A DNA stretch of 64,000 bases from the NCBI RefSeq assembly GCF_000013025.1, contig NC_008358.1, positions 930,001 to 994,000 of the forward strand, in the 5' to 3' direction. Source of the stretch: Hyphomonas neptunium ATCC 15444 (GTDB lineage: Bacteria > Pseudomonadota > Alphaproteobacteria > Caulobacterales > Hyphomonadaceae). This document shows positions 15,193-24,374 of the stretch, one piece after another; position 1 is the first letter of the stretch; every line of letters begins with the position of its first letter. The position numbers and the translations under genes are program-made. The notes under the pieces are model-generated. The model did not search any database, had not been told where the DNA came from, and saw only the letters and a program-made list of their open reading frames with translations.

Positions 15193-16281
15193 ATGGCAGA
15201 GGCGGCAAACGCACAGGATCTTTATTCGGGCACCAAGGAAGTGGCCGAATCCCATCAGTTCGATGAGACAAAGCTTGCCGCCTGGATGGAGGCGAATGTT
15301 GAGGGCTATGAGGGCCCGCTGGTCGTCCGCCAGTTCAAGGGCGGCCAATCCAACCCGACCTACCAGCTCGTCACGCCCAAGAAGAAATACGTGATGCGCC
15401 GCAAGCCGCCGGGCACCCTGCTGCCCAGCGCGCATGCGGTTGACCGTGAATTCCGCATCATCAATGCGCTTTACCCCCTCGGCTATCCGGTGGCGCGGCC
15501 TTACGGGCTCTGCATGGATGAAGAGGTCGTGGGCACTATATTCTACGTGATGGATATGGTGGAAGGCCGGATTCTCTGGGACGGCACGCTGCCCGATTCA
15601 ACACCTGCCGAACGCCGCGCGATCTACGAAGCGAAGGTCAAGACGTTTGCAGACCTGCACAATGTCGACTGGAAGAAAGCGGGCCTTGAGGGCTTCGGCA
15701 AGGAGGGCGATTATATCGCCCGCCAGATCCACCGCTGGACGAAGCAGTATAAAGCCTCCGAGACGATGCATATTCCGGAGATGGAGCAGCTGATCGAATG
15801 GCTGCCCAAGAATATCCCGCCAGGCGAGACCACGACCATTGTGCATGGCGACTATCGCCTCGACAATATGGTCCTGCATCCCACCGAGTCCAAAGTCATT
15901 GCGGTGCTGGACTGGGAACTCTCGACACTGGGTGATCCGATTGCGGACTTTTCCTACCACCTGATGAACTGGGTGATGCCGCCGGGCGATAGCGCGCGCG
16001 GATCGATCATGGCGATTGACGACCTGAAAGCCTGGGGCATTCCCACGATGGAAGAGTATGTGGCGATGTATTGCGCGCATACCGGCCGCAAGGGCCTTCC
16101 GGAACTGGACTACTACTTCGCGTACAACGCCTTCCGCCTCGCGGGTATTCTGCAGGGCATTATCGGCCGCGTGCGCGCCGGCACCGCCAACAGCGCGAAC
16201 GCCGAATCCAACGCCGCGCGCGTTGTGCCGCTGGCCAAATTCGCCGCTGAATACGCGCGCCGCGCCGGCATGCCGGGGTGA
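15193..16281 (+). CDS. Phosphotransferase, ACAD10/aminoglycoside-phosphotransferase-like
   Basis: A 362-residue APH-fold kinase of the ACAD10-like group. Visible motifs are the nucleotide loop KGGQSNPTYQLVTPKKKYVMRRKP, the Brenner motif VHGDYRLDNMVLHP with catalytic Asp and Asn, and the magnesium motif VLDWELSTLGDPIADFSYH. Relatives are found with acyl-CoA dehydrogenases and are thought to phosphorylate hydroxylated acyl-CoA or 4-hydroxy acids. GAGAGAGAC lies before the ATG. The stop overlaps the GTG of the MFS gene (GTGA), so the two are translationally coupled. Confidence 0.88.
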   Translation: MAEAANAQDLYSGTKEVAESHQFDETKLAAWMEANVEGYEGPLVVRQFKGGQSNPTYQLVTPKKKYVMRRKPPGTLLPSAHAVDREFRIINALYPLGYPVARPYGLCMDEEVVGTIFYVMDMVEGRILWDGTLPDSTPAERRAIYEAKVKTFADLHNVDWKKAGLEGFGKEGDYIARQIHRWTKQYKASETMHIPEMEQLIEWLPKNIPPGETTTIVHGDYRLDNMVLHPTESKVIAVLDWELSTLGDPIADFSYHLMNWVMPPGDSARGSIMAIDDLKAWGIPTMEEYVAMYCAHTGRKGLPELDYYFAYNAFRLAGILQGIIGRVRAGTANSANAESNAARVVPLAKFAAEYARRAGMPG

Positions 16282-17519
16282 GCGTTGCTCCCACCAGTCC
16301 GCCGGCGCCGGAGAGCGGCCGGCGGCTGTTGACGCGCCGGGACCTGTTGCTGCTGACGCTTGCGGGCGCGGTGGTTACGGCCAACGCATATTATATCCAT
16401 CCGATCATCGCCCTTGTGGCGAAGGATTTTGGCGTGTCGGCGTCTGCCATCGGCCTGGTGCCTGCGCTGAACCAGATTGCGCTGGCGCTCGGCATTTTCT
16501 TTCTTCTTCCGCTGGGTGACCGGTTCAGTAACCGGCAGCTTGCCATCGTGTTTGCCGCCGGCCAGTTCGTCGGCCTGCTGATGATGGCGTTCGGAGGCAG
16601 TTTCTGGCTGTTCGTTGCAGGCTCCACCTTCCTCGGCTTTTCAACGATCACGCCTTACCTTCTGCCTGCCTATGCCTCCAAAAGGGTGGCGCCGGGGGAT
16701 CTGGGCCGCGTCACGGCGACCCTGACGACGGGCGTGATTGCGGGCATCCTGCTGGCGCGCGTGGGTGCGGGATGGGTGGGCGAGCATCTTGGCTGGCGCA
16801 CGGTTTACTACATTGCGGCGGGCGTCATGCTCGTGATCACATTGCTCCTGCCCCGGATCATGGACGGGCGAGAAAAATCTGAAGACCAGGCGCCCGCGGG
16901 CAGCTATTTCGGCCTTGTGCTTTCGATGTTCCCGATTGTGCGGCGTCACCCCGAAGTGCTGATCTCCGGCACGATCCAGGGCATCGGCTTTGGGGTGTTT
17001 CTCTCGGTCTGGCTGACCCTTGGTCTGCATCTGACCAGCCCCGAGATGGGGTATGGCGCCGATACAGTTGGCTATCTCGCCGGGCTGGCTTTGTTAAACC
17101 TTCTGACGACGGCGCCGCTCGGGGCCTGGGCAGACCGGACGGGTCCGAGAAAGGCACGTCTTATCATTTCCATTGTCCAGTTTTCCGGCGTCTGCCTGCT
17201 GGGGGTGTTCGGCCACAGCCTATGGCTGTTGATGATCCCGCTGACGATGATGAATGTGGTTGGTCCGCTGATCGATGTGACAGGCCGGATGACCTTTCTC
17301 AGCCAGCCGCCCGGCGTGCGCACGCGCCTGATGACGGCTTATATCGTGCTGATGTTCATTGGCGGGGGTGTTGCCAGCTGGGCGGCAACCTTTGTGTATG
17401 AGCAGGGCGGCTGGGCAGCCACAACCAAGCTGACGCTTGTGCTCTCGGCCTTGCTGGTGATGCTGTCATTCCTGAGCCTTGTGATTTTCGGGAAGGATGC
17501 CGGGCGCAGCAAGACGTGA
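16278..17519 (+). CDS. MFS transporter
   Basis: A 413-residue polytopic membrane protein with about 12 hydrophobic segments and the MFS loop motif GDRFSNRQLAIV between helices 2 and 3; the equivalent in the second half is GAWADRTGPRKARL. A central cytosolic loop near residue 195 (DGREKSEDQAPA) separates the two six-helix halves. It begins with GTG overlapping the stop of the phosphotransferase gene. Direction and substrate are not evident; drug/sugar-type exporters are the nearest look-alikes. Coupling to the kinase suggests an organic-acid or metabolite substrate. Confidence 0.87.
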   Translation: MSVAPTSPPAPESGRRLLTRRDLLLLTLAGAVVTANAYYIHPIIALVAKDFGVSASAIGLVPALNQIALALGIFFLLPLGDRFSNRQLAIVFAAGQFVGLLMMAFGGSFWLFVAGSTFLGFSTITPYLLPAYASKRVAPGDLGRVTATLTTGVIAGILLARVGAGWVGEHLGWRTVYYIAAGVMLVITLLLPRIMDGREKSEDQAPAGSYFGLVLSMFPIVRRHPEVLISGTIQGIGFGVFLSVWLTLGLHLTSPEMGYGADTVGYLAGLALLNLLTTAPLGAWADRTGPRKARLIISIVQFSGVCLLGVFGHSLWLLMIPLTMMNVVGPLIDVTGRMTFLSQPPGVRTRLMTAYIVLMFIGGGVASWAATFVYEQGGWAATTKLTLVLSALLVMLSFLSLVIFGKDAGRSKT

Positions 17520-17563
17520 CGCGCCGTCCTGAACATGGCAGGATCATGTGAAACGGAGGAACC

Positions 17564-18472
17564 ATGACCGACATTCTCAAAGGCCCGCTGCGCAGCCCCG
17601 TCAACATGCTCACCGAGCAGAAATATGGTGGCCACAAATCCCTGCACGATGACGCTGAAGCCGCGCGCCTCGGCATCAAGGCCGGGCCAATCGAAGGGCC
17701 AACGCATTTCCAGCAATTCGTGCCGCTGCTGGCCGAGGTCTGGGGCAATGCGTGGTACGAGCGGGGCTGCTTCTCCTGCCATTTCCTGAACATGGTGTTT
17801 GATGGAGAGAAGGTTCACGCCGAAATCGACCGGCCAGCTCCCGGCGCTACCCACACGCTGTGCCGTGCCTTCAAGGAAGATGGCACACCTGTTCTCGAAG
17901 CCAGCGCAACGCTGGGGCCCGATCATGGCGAGACCCTGCTCGAAGCGCGTATGAAATCGCTGCGCCCGGCGAATGACCTGGTTATTCTGGCGGATTTGAA
18001 GGTCGGGATGCAGGGCGCTTCAGAGGAGCGCGTGCGCATGGGCGCGGACCAGAATATGGGCGATCTCTACCCATTCTCCTTGGAAGAAAAGCTCGGCAAG
18101 ATCACCGAGAACCATCCGATGTATTCCGATGCCTCGGCCTCGCCCTGGGGCCGGGCCGTGGTGCCGCTTGAGATGGTCAGTGTACTTGCAAACTATTCCA
18201 GCCATGGCGCGCGCTTCCCCGTGAAGCATCCCAGCATTGGCCTGTTTGCCGATCTTGAAATCCGGATGATCGAAGGCCCGCTTTTCGTCGGCGAGGAATA
18301 TGTGCTGCGCCGTGAAGTGGTGGCGCTGTCTGAATCCCGCCGGGCGGAGAACTACTGGATACGAACGCGCATCTTTGATGCCTCCGGCCAGAAGCAGGTC
18401 GCTGAAATGCTGCTCAATCACGGCGTGATGAAGGCCAGCTATCCGGCCTATCCGAAAGAAAAGCTGGCATGA
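17564..18472 (+). CDS. Hotdog-fold (MaoC-like) hypothetical protein
   Basis: The 302-residue protein appears to be a double-hotdog, MaoC-like protein. The N-terminal half has KSLHDDAEAARLGIKAGPIEGPTHFQQFVPLLAEVWG, a pattern resembling the hydratase/acyl-binding helix, and strands such as GEKVHAEIDRP and LEASATLG. The second half repeats the plan with SPWGRAVVPLEMVSVLANYS. MaoC proteins hydrate enoyl-CoA or bind acyl thioesters, but the classic Asp-His pair is not certain here. GGAGG precedes the ATG. Its TGA overlaps the next ATG. Function is inferred from fold only. Confidence 0.6.
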   Translation: MTDILKGPLRSPVNMLTEQKYGGHKSLHDDAEAARLGIKAGPIEGPTHFQQFVPLLAEVWGNAWYERGCFSCHFLNMVFDGEKVHAEIDRPAPGATHTLCRAFKEDGTPVLEASATLGPDHGETLLEARMKSLRPANDLVILADLKVGMQGASEERVRMGADQNMGDLYPFSLEEKLGKITENHPMYSDASASPWGRAVVPLEMVSVLANYSSHGARFPVKHPSIGLFADLEIRMIEGPLFVGEEYVLRREVVALSESRRAENYWIRTRIFDASGQKQVAEMLLNHGVMKASYPAYPKEKLA

Positions 18473-18828
18473 CGCCCGCCCGGCTGCGCAAGCATTGTCT
18501 GTCTCTTCCGGGGGCAGACTGCGTTGTGCAGTGGGGGGACGACCAGATCTACAAGATCGCTGGCAAGATGTTCGCCGCCACTGACAGCGCCTGCACCCGT
18601 GTTTCGTTCAAATGCAGCGATGAGGCGTTTCATGTGCTGGTGGAGTCGGGCGTTGGAGAGCCTGCCCCTTATCTGGCGCGGGCCAAATGGGTGCAGGTGA
18701 GCCCCGCGGCCATGCCCCCCGAGGAGCTGCAGATGCGCCTCACCCAGGCCTATGCCATCGTGCGTTCGAAACTTACGAAAAAGCTTCAATCTGCCCTGCC
18801 GCCATTTGATGGCGGTTCCTTGCTCTAA
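18469..18828 (+). CDS. MmcQ/YjbR family protein
   Basis: A 119-residue YjbR-like (MmcQ, PF04237) protein. Family features are LRKHCLSLPGA at the start, WGDDQIYKIAGKMFAAT, a middle RVSFKCSDEAFHVLV, and APYLARAKWVQV near the end. The fold is cyaY-like and thought to bind DNA, although no precise role is established. The ATG overlaps the previous stop (ATGA), so it is cotranslated with the hotdog protein. Basic residues cluster in the last helix. Confidence 0.87.
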   Translation: MTPARLRKHCLSLPGADCVVQWGDDQIYKIAGKMFAATDSACTRVSFKCSDEAFHVLVESGVGEPAPYLARAKWVQVSPAAMPPEELQMRLTQAYAIVRSKLTKKLQSALPPFDGGSLL

Positions 18829-18888
18829 ATTGTTGAACAGATGGCAGGAAACGCTACCGTACTGGCTTGTTCCGGGGAGGTTATACCT

Positions 18889-20166
18889 ATGAAAAAACTC
18901 ACTGCCGCTGCCATTTGCGCGATGCTGCTTTCCGCGCCCGCCATGGCTGAAGATGCAATCATCCATGCTGGCTATGTTCTGGCCAAGCCGGGCGAAGGCT
19001 ATCTCACCCGTCAGACAATCCTCGTGGAGGATGGCCGGGTTGTTTCAGTCACGTCTGGCTACTCAACGCCGAAAGACTATGCGGTGATCAATCTGCGTGA
19101 CGCATATGTTCTGCCCGGCCTGATCGACAGCCATGTGCACATTACCGGCGAGAATGGCCCGGAAGGCCGTATCAAGGAATTTGAGAACTCGGATGTCGAT
19201 ACAGCGTTTGATGGCGCTGCGTTTGCGTTGACCACGCTGGAGGCAGGCTTCACGACCGTTCAGGATGTCGGGGCGCCCAATGATTCCATCTTCGGGCTGC
19301 GGGATGCCATCGCGCGGGGGGCTGTGCCGGGCCCGCGTCTGCGCGCATCGGGCGGTAGTGTGGCCGTTACGGGCGGGCATGGTGATATAAACGGCTATTC
19401 GGCCCGCGTGATGGCAGAATTCACGGGCGCCAATATCTGCAACGGGGCGGACGATTGCCGCCGGGCTGTGCGTCAACAGATCAAGGAAGGCGCCGATCTG
19501 ATCAAGATCACGGCAACAGGCGGCGTACTTTCCAATACGTCCGCGGGCCTGGAACAACAGTTCACGGAAGAAGAACTCGAAGCTATCGTAGATGCCGCGC
19601 ACTCGATGGGCAGGAAGGTTACTGCCCACGCGCATGGCAAGAGCGGTGTGGACGCCGCCCTTCGCGCCGGTATCGACTCGATCGAGCACGGCACCTATCT
19701 CGACGGGGAGTCGATTGCCCTGTTCAAGGAAAATGGTGCAACGCTGGTGCCGACGGTTCTCGCCGGCGCGACTGTAACCGGATGGACCAATGAACCCTGG
19801 CTGCCGGCTGCCTCGCGAGCGAAGGCTGCGCAGGTTGGCCCGCTGATGCTTGAAATGCTTCGCCGGGCGCATGAGGGCGGGGTCACTGTAGCGTTCGGGA
19901 CCGACACCGGCGTCTCCCGCCATGGTGACAATGCCAAGGAATTTGCCTTGATGGTCGAGGCCGGATTCACGCCGGAAGAAGCAATCCGTTCGGCCACGGT
20001 GGTGGCGTCAGAACATCTGGAAATGTCGCAGGATATAGGCACTCTGGAGGCTGGCAAATATGCCGACCTTATCGCGGTGACGGCCGATCCTCTCAAGGAC
20101 ATCCGGGCGCTTGAGGCAGTCAGCTTTGTCATGAAGGGCGGAGAGGTCTACAAGTCCGGCAAGTAA
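18889..20166 (+). CDS. Secreted metal-dependent amidohydrolase (imidazolonepropionase/prolidase-like), paralogue 1
   Basis: A 425-residue exported amidohydrolase with signal peptide MKKLTAAAICAMLLSAPAMA. Metal-ligand motifs of the superfamily are visible: GLIDSHVHI (His-x-His), LIKITATGG in place of the carbamylated Lys region, VTAHAHGKSG, DSIEHGTYL, and AFGTDTGVSRHG with the catalytic Asp. Relatives are annotated as Xaa-Pro dipeptidases or imidazolonepropionase-like hydrolases; peptide or ester substrates are possible. GGGGAGG before 18889 fixes the start. The gene at 53770 is a close paralogue in length, motifs and signal peptide. Confidence 0.88.
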   Translation: MKKLTAAAICAMLLSAPAMAEDAIIHAGYVLAKPGEGYLTRQTILVEDGRVVSVTSGYSTPKDYAVINLRDAYVLPGLIDSHVHITGENGPEGRIKEFENSDVDTAFDGAAFALTTLEAGFTTVQDVGAPNDSIFGLRDAIARGAVPGPRLRASGGSVAVTGGHGDINGYSARVMAEFTGANICNGADDCRRAVRQQIKEGADLIKITATGGVLSNTSAGLEQQFTEEELEAIVDAAHSMGRKVTAHAHGKSGVDAALRAGIDSIEHGTYLDGESIALFKENGATLVPTVLAGATVTGWTNEPWLPAASRAKAAQVGPLMLEMLRRAHEGGVTVAFGTDTGVSRHGDNAKEFALMVEAGFTPEEAIRSATVVASEHLEMSQDIGTLEAGKYADLIAVTADPLKDIRALEAVSFVMKGGEVYKSGK

Positions 20167-20289
20167 TTTGCAGGGGCAGGGGAGGCGCGGCCTGTCGCTT
20201 TGACGGCGGAGGCTGCGCCGCTTATGCAATTCAAGTTGGTAAATCCCGCCCGCCGGGCCGCGCCACCGTGAGCCCCTATGAGGAAAGTC

Positions 20290-21138
20290 ATGGCTATCCG
20301 TTCCTGCCTGTCCCTATCTGTCGCCGTTCTGGCCCTTGCCGCCTGTGGCGGAGAGGCGCCGCCGGAGGTCCGGCCCTCCGTCCAGGCGCAGACCGTAAGC
20401 AGTGAAGAATGTGTGCCGATTGCGGACGGCATGTATGAAATGCGGGACGGCCGCCTGCTGGCGACATCCCTGCCGCCGGAACTTGCCGCCAGCAATCCCG
20501 CCCTCTGGGCACAAGAAATCAAGGCAGGCCTTCAGGGCGCCGGGATCGGCTGGCTGGGTGTGGTGATCCGGGATCAGGTAGCCGTCGTGACGGGAACCGC
20601 GCCGGACGCTGAGGCGAAAGCGCAGGGTTTCTCCACGGGCCGGGCCGCCATTGAAGGCCACCCGCGCGCGGGCGAGGCAAACCTGATCATCGTGGACGGG
20701 ATTTCGATTGAGGGCGGCGAAGAAGGTATCGGCGTTCCGCTTGCCAATCTGACCGGCCAATTGACCACGATCGAGAGCTGCCAGGCGGCGTTTGATGTCA
20801 CCTCGAAGGACCGTGTCATCCAGTTCGGCGCCGGCAATGCCAATATTTCACCGGTCAGCCTGCCGCTGATCGATGCGTTGGGCGGCATTGCAGCCCTCTG
20901 CCGCGCCTTTGAAATCGAGATCGGCGCGCACACCGACACGCGCGGCGCCGACGACTATAATCAACGCGTCTCCCAGGAACGCGCTGATGCGATCCGTGCC
21001 TATCTCCTCGGCAAAGAGCTTGCCGAGGAAACGCTGACGGCTGTGGGCTATGGCGAAACCCAGCCCATCGACACCGGGTCGACGGCTGAGGCGCATGCCC
21101 GCAACCGCCGCACCGTGTTCACGGTTAAGCAGCGCTGA
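20290..21138 (+). CDS. OmpA-family lipoprotein with BON-like segment
   Basis: The 282-residue protein has a lipoprotein signal ending LALAACGG, so it is lipidated. The middle carries a BON-like stretch (GWLGVVIRDQVAVVTGTAPDAEAK). The C-terminal ~110 residues are an OmpA-like peptidoglycan-binding domain: RVIQFGAGNANISP, IEIGAHTDTRGADDYNQRVSQERADAI, and LTAVGYGETQPI, with the Asp and Arg that hold diaminopimelate. ATG 20290 is favoured over 20278 since AGGAAA lies just before it. It anchors an outer-membrane or periplasmic assembly to the cell wall. It ends three bases from the convergent DUF2855 gene. Confidence 0.87.
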   Translation: MAIRSCLSLSVAVLALAACGGEAPPEVRPSVQAQTVSSEECVPIADGMYEMRDGRLLATSLPPELAASNPALWAQEIKAGLQGAGIGWLGVVIRDQVAVVTGTAPDAEAKAQGFSTGRAAIEGHPRAGEANLIIVDGISIEGGEEGIGVPLANLTGQLTTIESCQAAFDVTSKDRVIQFGAGNANISPVSLPLIDALGGIAALCRAFEIEIGAHTDTRGADDYNQRVSQERADAIRAYLLGKELAEETLTAVGYGETQPIDTGSTAEAHARNRRTVFTVKQR

Positions 21139-21141
21139 AGC

Positions 21142-22212
21142 TCAGAAGCTGAGGATCAGCCCTTTTGAGGGCGGGATCTTCGCGTCGAGCGTTTGTTGCC
21201 AGGCGGTCTTGATGGCGTCCTGACCGCTCTGTTTGAGGGGCGTGAGATATTTGGCTGAGGCCGAATAGAAGCCTGCCAGCGCCTTGCTGGTTCTGGCGTT
21301 CAGTTCATCCGCGCCCAGCGCTTTTGCGCGCTCGGCGGCATATGTCGGCACAAAGAAGAATTCCGGCTGTGGACCCGGCGCGTCAACCGGCGCGCGATTA
21401 CCTTCCCAATCCGTCACACCGATCACAAGGCTGCGGACCAGCCGGTCCTTCAGCGCATGATGGACATCGGCGGTGAGTGCCGGGCGCCCCACAAAGTCGA
21501 CATAGGCCGAAAGCCCCCGCGCGTGCAGCCGGTCCACATCGTCATAGGTTGTGGTGCGCGCATAGAGGCCGGAGGCTTCGACATAGTCCTTGTTGGCCGG
21601 TGAGGTGAGGCCGATGGCTTCCACGGCGCCGCGCTGTTTCAGGCAATGGGCGAGGGCGAGCGCGGTCTTGGACGAGGCCGACGAAATCACAACCGTTTCC
21701 GGGATCTCCGTGCCCGTCTCCATCAGGCAGTCATCAATCATCCAGCCGGTGGTGAACAGGGGGCGGAACAGCATCTGCTGGGCTTCGAAAGCCGGATCGT
21801 AAGACGGGTCTGCCGCGTTGAAGATGTAGGTGTTGTAAATGGGTGCGAGCCCCTGGCGATGGGCGGCGCCGTCCATAAAGCTCGCCGCGCTGACACGCAC
21901 GGGCTGGATGTCGAACTCATCCGAGATCGGCAGGTATCCATAGACGCGCGCACCGGGCGCAACGCCTTCAGCCTTGGACGCGGTAACGGTGGCAAAACCC
22001 CAGACAGGCACGCGGCCGAAGGCCGGATCAGCCGCCGGGAAGAAGTTCCAATAGCCCATCGCCTCGCCAAAGCTGGCATAGGTGACGTTGTTTGCCGTCA
22101 GCGCGAAGGCGTCCACCTTCAGCCGCGCCTGTCCATCTGCCAGTGGCGGCAGCGGCGTGTTTACCCAGGAAGTGTCGCGCAGATTGCTGCGCCGGATCAG
22201 AAAGTCAGCCAA
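21142..22212 (-). CDS. DUF2855 family protein
   Basis: A 356-residue cytosolic protein matching DUF2855 over its length. Visible family wording includes LRDTSWVNTPLPPLADGQARLKVDAFALTANNVTYA, then GEAMGYWNFFPA, VPVWGFATV and TVVISSASSKTALALAHCL, the last of which looks like a degenerate Rossmann motif of MDR-type reductases. It is thus likely a quinone-reductase-like enzyme without a classic Gly-rich loop. It is the last gene of a run with an enoyl-CoA hydratase homologue and two P450s and lies 21 bases after the hydratase. A role in modifying the P450 product is plausible but unproven. Confidence 0.8.
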   Translation of the reverse strand: MADFLIRRSNLRDTSWVNTPLPPLADGQARLKVDAFALTANNVTYASFGEAMGYWNFFPAADPAFGRVPVWGFATVTASKAEGVAPGARVYGYLPISDEFDIQPVRVSAASFMDGAAHRQGLAPIYNTYIFNAADPSYDPAFEAQQMLFRPLFTTGWMIDDCLMETGTEIPETVVISSASSKTALALAHCLKQRGAVEAIGLTSPANKDYVEASGLYARTTTYDDVDRLHARGLSAYVDFVGRPALTADVHHALKDRLVRSLVIGVTDWEGNRAPVDAPGPQPEFFFVPTYAAERAKALGADELNARTSKALAGFYSASAKYLTPLKQSGQDAIKTAWQQTLDAKIPPSKGLILSF

Positions 22213-22233
22213 GTTCAGTCCCCTTGTTCGGGC

Positions 22234-22977
22234 TCAGCTTCGGCCTTTCCCCATGAATGCGCCGATGCGAGCCTGCATGTCAGGGCCTACGCCCTCATTG
22301 TTAAGTATTTCCCATTGCAGGCCGCTGTCCATATCCCGCGCGTCAGTCGCTTCCAGCAGGCGCTTGTTGGCCGCGTGGCTGAACGGCGAATTGGCGAGGA
22401 TCTGGCCTGCCATTTTGTCGATGGCGGCGTCAAATTCCGCATCGGGAACAACGTGTTCTGCCAGGCCGATGCGCAGCGCCTCTGCTGCGCCGAACATTTC
22501 GGCGGTAAACATCAGGCGCTTGGCGGTGGCGATGCCCACGCGCCGGGGCAGGCGCTGGCTCATCCCCCAGATCGGGGTAAGCGCCCATTTGGCATGCGTG
22601 TCGCCAAACTTCGCGCTTTCGGCGGCAATGATGAAATCTGCCGCAAGCGCCACTTCCAGTGCGCCGGTATAGCAATGACCATGCACCGCCGCGATGACAG
22701 GCTTGGGCAGGCGCTCCAGCAGGCGCAGGGTTTCCGAATGCCAGCCGCGCGAGGGCACTTTCTCGCCCTCGGCAATGTCGGCCAGATCATGGCCGGCAGA
22801 GAAACATCGCCCCGCCCCGCGCAGGACAACGCAGCCGATGGACTCATCCTTGTAAAGATCGCTCACATGCCCGCGCAGTTCTTCGAACATGCCGACGGTC
22901 AGCGAGTTCAGCTTGTCCGGCCGGTTGAGCGTCAGGATGGCCAGGCCGTCCCGGTCTTCGCGCAGAACAACGCTCAT
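22234..22977 (-). CDS. Enoyl-CoA hydratase/isomerase family protein (DTHA variant)
   Basis: A 247-residue crotonase-fold protein. It has LTLNRPDKLNSL, GAGRCFSAGHDLADI for the oxyanion hole, and ALEVALAADFIIAAESAKFGDTHAKWAL. The Glu equivalent to rat Glu144 is present in ALEVALA, but the Glu164 position has His within GDTHA, so hydration by the two-Glu mechanism is doubtful. The ATG at 22977 overlaps the P450 stop (ATGA). Cotranscription with P450s suggests a role in side-chain or ring degradation. A similar variant lies at 41665. Confidence 0.88.
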   Translation of the reverse strand: MSVVLREDRDGLAILTLNRPDKLNSLTVGMFEELRGHVSDLYKDESIGCVVLRGAGRCFSAGHDLADIAEGEKVPSRGWHSETLRLLERLPKPVIAAVHGHCYTGALEVALAADFIIAAESAKFGDTHAKWALTPIWGMSQRLPRRVGIATAKRLMFTAEMFGAAEALRIGLAEHVVPDAEFDAAIDKMAGQILANSPFSHAANKRLLEATDARDMDSGLQWEILNNEGVGPDMQARIGAFMGKGRS

Positions 22978-24305
22978 TTGCCCAGATCCACCATCAGGGA
23001 CGAGATCGCGTGAACGAAGTTGTTGGGCGCAATCGTCTGCTCGCCGGTCCAGCGCACATTCGGGAAACGCGACAGGATTTGCCGGTAAGCAGACTCCAGC
23101 TGCATGTTGGCGACCCGCTGGCCGAGGCACACATGCGGCCCGTGACCAAAGGCGAGATGTTCCTTGGCGTTGGAGCGGTCGATATCGAAACGGTCCGGGT
23201 TCTCGAATTTCGACGGATCGCGGTTGGCGGCCGCGTAATACATGATCACCTTTTCGCCTTCGGCAATCTTCTGGTCGCCCAGCTCTGTGTCCTGAGTGGC
23301 CGTGCGGCGCATATAGGTCACCGGCGTCACCATGCGGATGGCTTCGTGCACGAAGTTAGGAAAGCGCTCGGGCTTTTCTTTCAACTGTTCGCGCAGCTCG
23401 GGATTTTCCGTCAGCAGGCGCATCGTCCCTGAGAGCGAGTTACGCGTCGTATCGTTGCCCGCGAAGACAATGAGCAGCCAAGAGCCATCAAGGAATTCCG
23501 GCGACAGCGGCTTGCCATCAACCTGCACATTGGCAATGGCCGAGAGAAGATCCGGCTGCGGATTTTTGCGGCGCTCCTCTAGCAGGTAGCGGCCATATTC
23601 AAACATGGCCTGAATCTCGTTCAGGAATGCCATGATCTGCTCTTGGGATACATTCCCGAGGCCTTCCTGCTGGGCCTGGTATTGCGAAGTCTCGAGGAAG
23701 TGCATCCAATGGACCAGCTTCGGGCGGTCAGCCGGTGGAACACCCAGGATTTCACACAATGTAAAGAGGGGTAGTTCCGCCGAGAACATTTCCACCATGT
23801 CTACAACGGGGCCTTGGGCCTCCATCGTGTCGAGCAGGCGGTTTACTTCCACATCCACCCGCTTTCTCAGTTCCGCAACAAAATCGGCGCGGAAATAAGC
23901 CATATGCTCCATGCGCAGGGGCGTGTGATAGGGCCGGTCGAGGTTGATCAGCGAGTTCAGCGACGAAGAATGCAGCAGCGGATGGCGTGGAACGCCCTCC
24001 ATGCCGTAATTCATCAGGATGCCGCCTTTTTGCGACGAGAACGTTTCCGGTGTCAGTTCGACCTTTTTGACGAGATCATATGAGGTAACGGCCCAGAAGC
24101 CCGCGCCATATTCTTCCGGGTGCCACATCACGGGCGCCTTCTCCCGCATCTTCGCGAAATCGGCGTACGTATAGCCGCCATGTTCGGAGAAAACGGTGGG
24201 CTGGGTAAGATCCAGTGGGGGTGTCAGGGCGTAAGCCTTGCCGAATTTTGGCTCCTTGGGAGGGCTCTCGACCTGATAGGTTTCAGTGACATTCATGAAG
24301 GTCAT
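22974..24305 (-). CDS. Cytochrome P450 (second of the pair)
   Basis: A 443-residue soluble bacterial P450. The I-helix motif is LIVFAGNDTTRNS, the ExxR motif is in the K-helix (VHEAIRMVTP), and the heme loop is AFGHGPHVCLGQRVA with Cys393 as the iron ligand. The N-terminus is long and Pro-rich. Bacterial class I P450s need a ferredoxin and reductase, none of which are adjacent. The gene overlaps the enoyl-CoA hydratase gene and follows the other P450 by 69 bases. Substrates in relatives are terpenes, steroids or fatty acids; this cannot be fixed here. ATG 24296 is a possible alternative start. Confidence 0.94.
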   Translation of the reverse strand: MTFMNVTETYQVESPPKEPKFGKAYALTPPLDLTQPTVFSEHGGYTYADFAKMREKAPVMWHPEEYGAGFWAVTSYDLVKKVELTPETFSSQKGGILMNYGMEGVPRHPLLHSSSLNSLINLDRPYHTPLRMEHMAYFRADFVAELRKRVDVEVNRLLDTMEAQGPVVDMVEMFSAELPLFTLCEILGVPPADRPKLVHWMHFLETSQYQAQQEGLGNVSQEQIMAFLNEIQAMFEYGRYLLEERRKNPQPDLLSAIANVQVDGKPLSPEFLDGSWLLIVFAGNDTTRNSLSGTMRLLTENPELREQLKEKPERFPNFVHEAIRMVTPVTYMRRTATQDTELGDQKIAEGEKVIMYYAAANRDPSKFENPDRFDIDRSNAKEHLAFGHGPHVCLGQRVANMQLESAYRQILSRFPNVRWTGEQTIAPNNFVHAISSLMVDLGK

Positions 24306-24374
24306 GGGCGTAGCTCACAATATCTGTTCGGGAGGGCAGGGGCAGGGTGGGGCGCCCGGAAGCGCCCCCAAGTA

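Noticed and set aside
21646-23013. 455-codon frame antisense to DUF2855 and the enoyl-CoA hydratase homologue
   Set aside because: It spans two real genes on the minus strand and has no domain or ribosome site.
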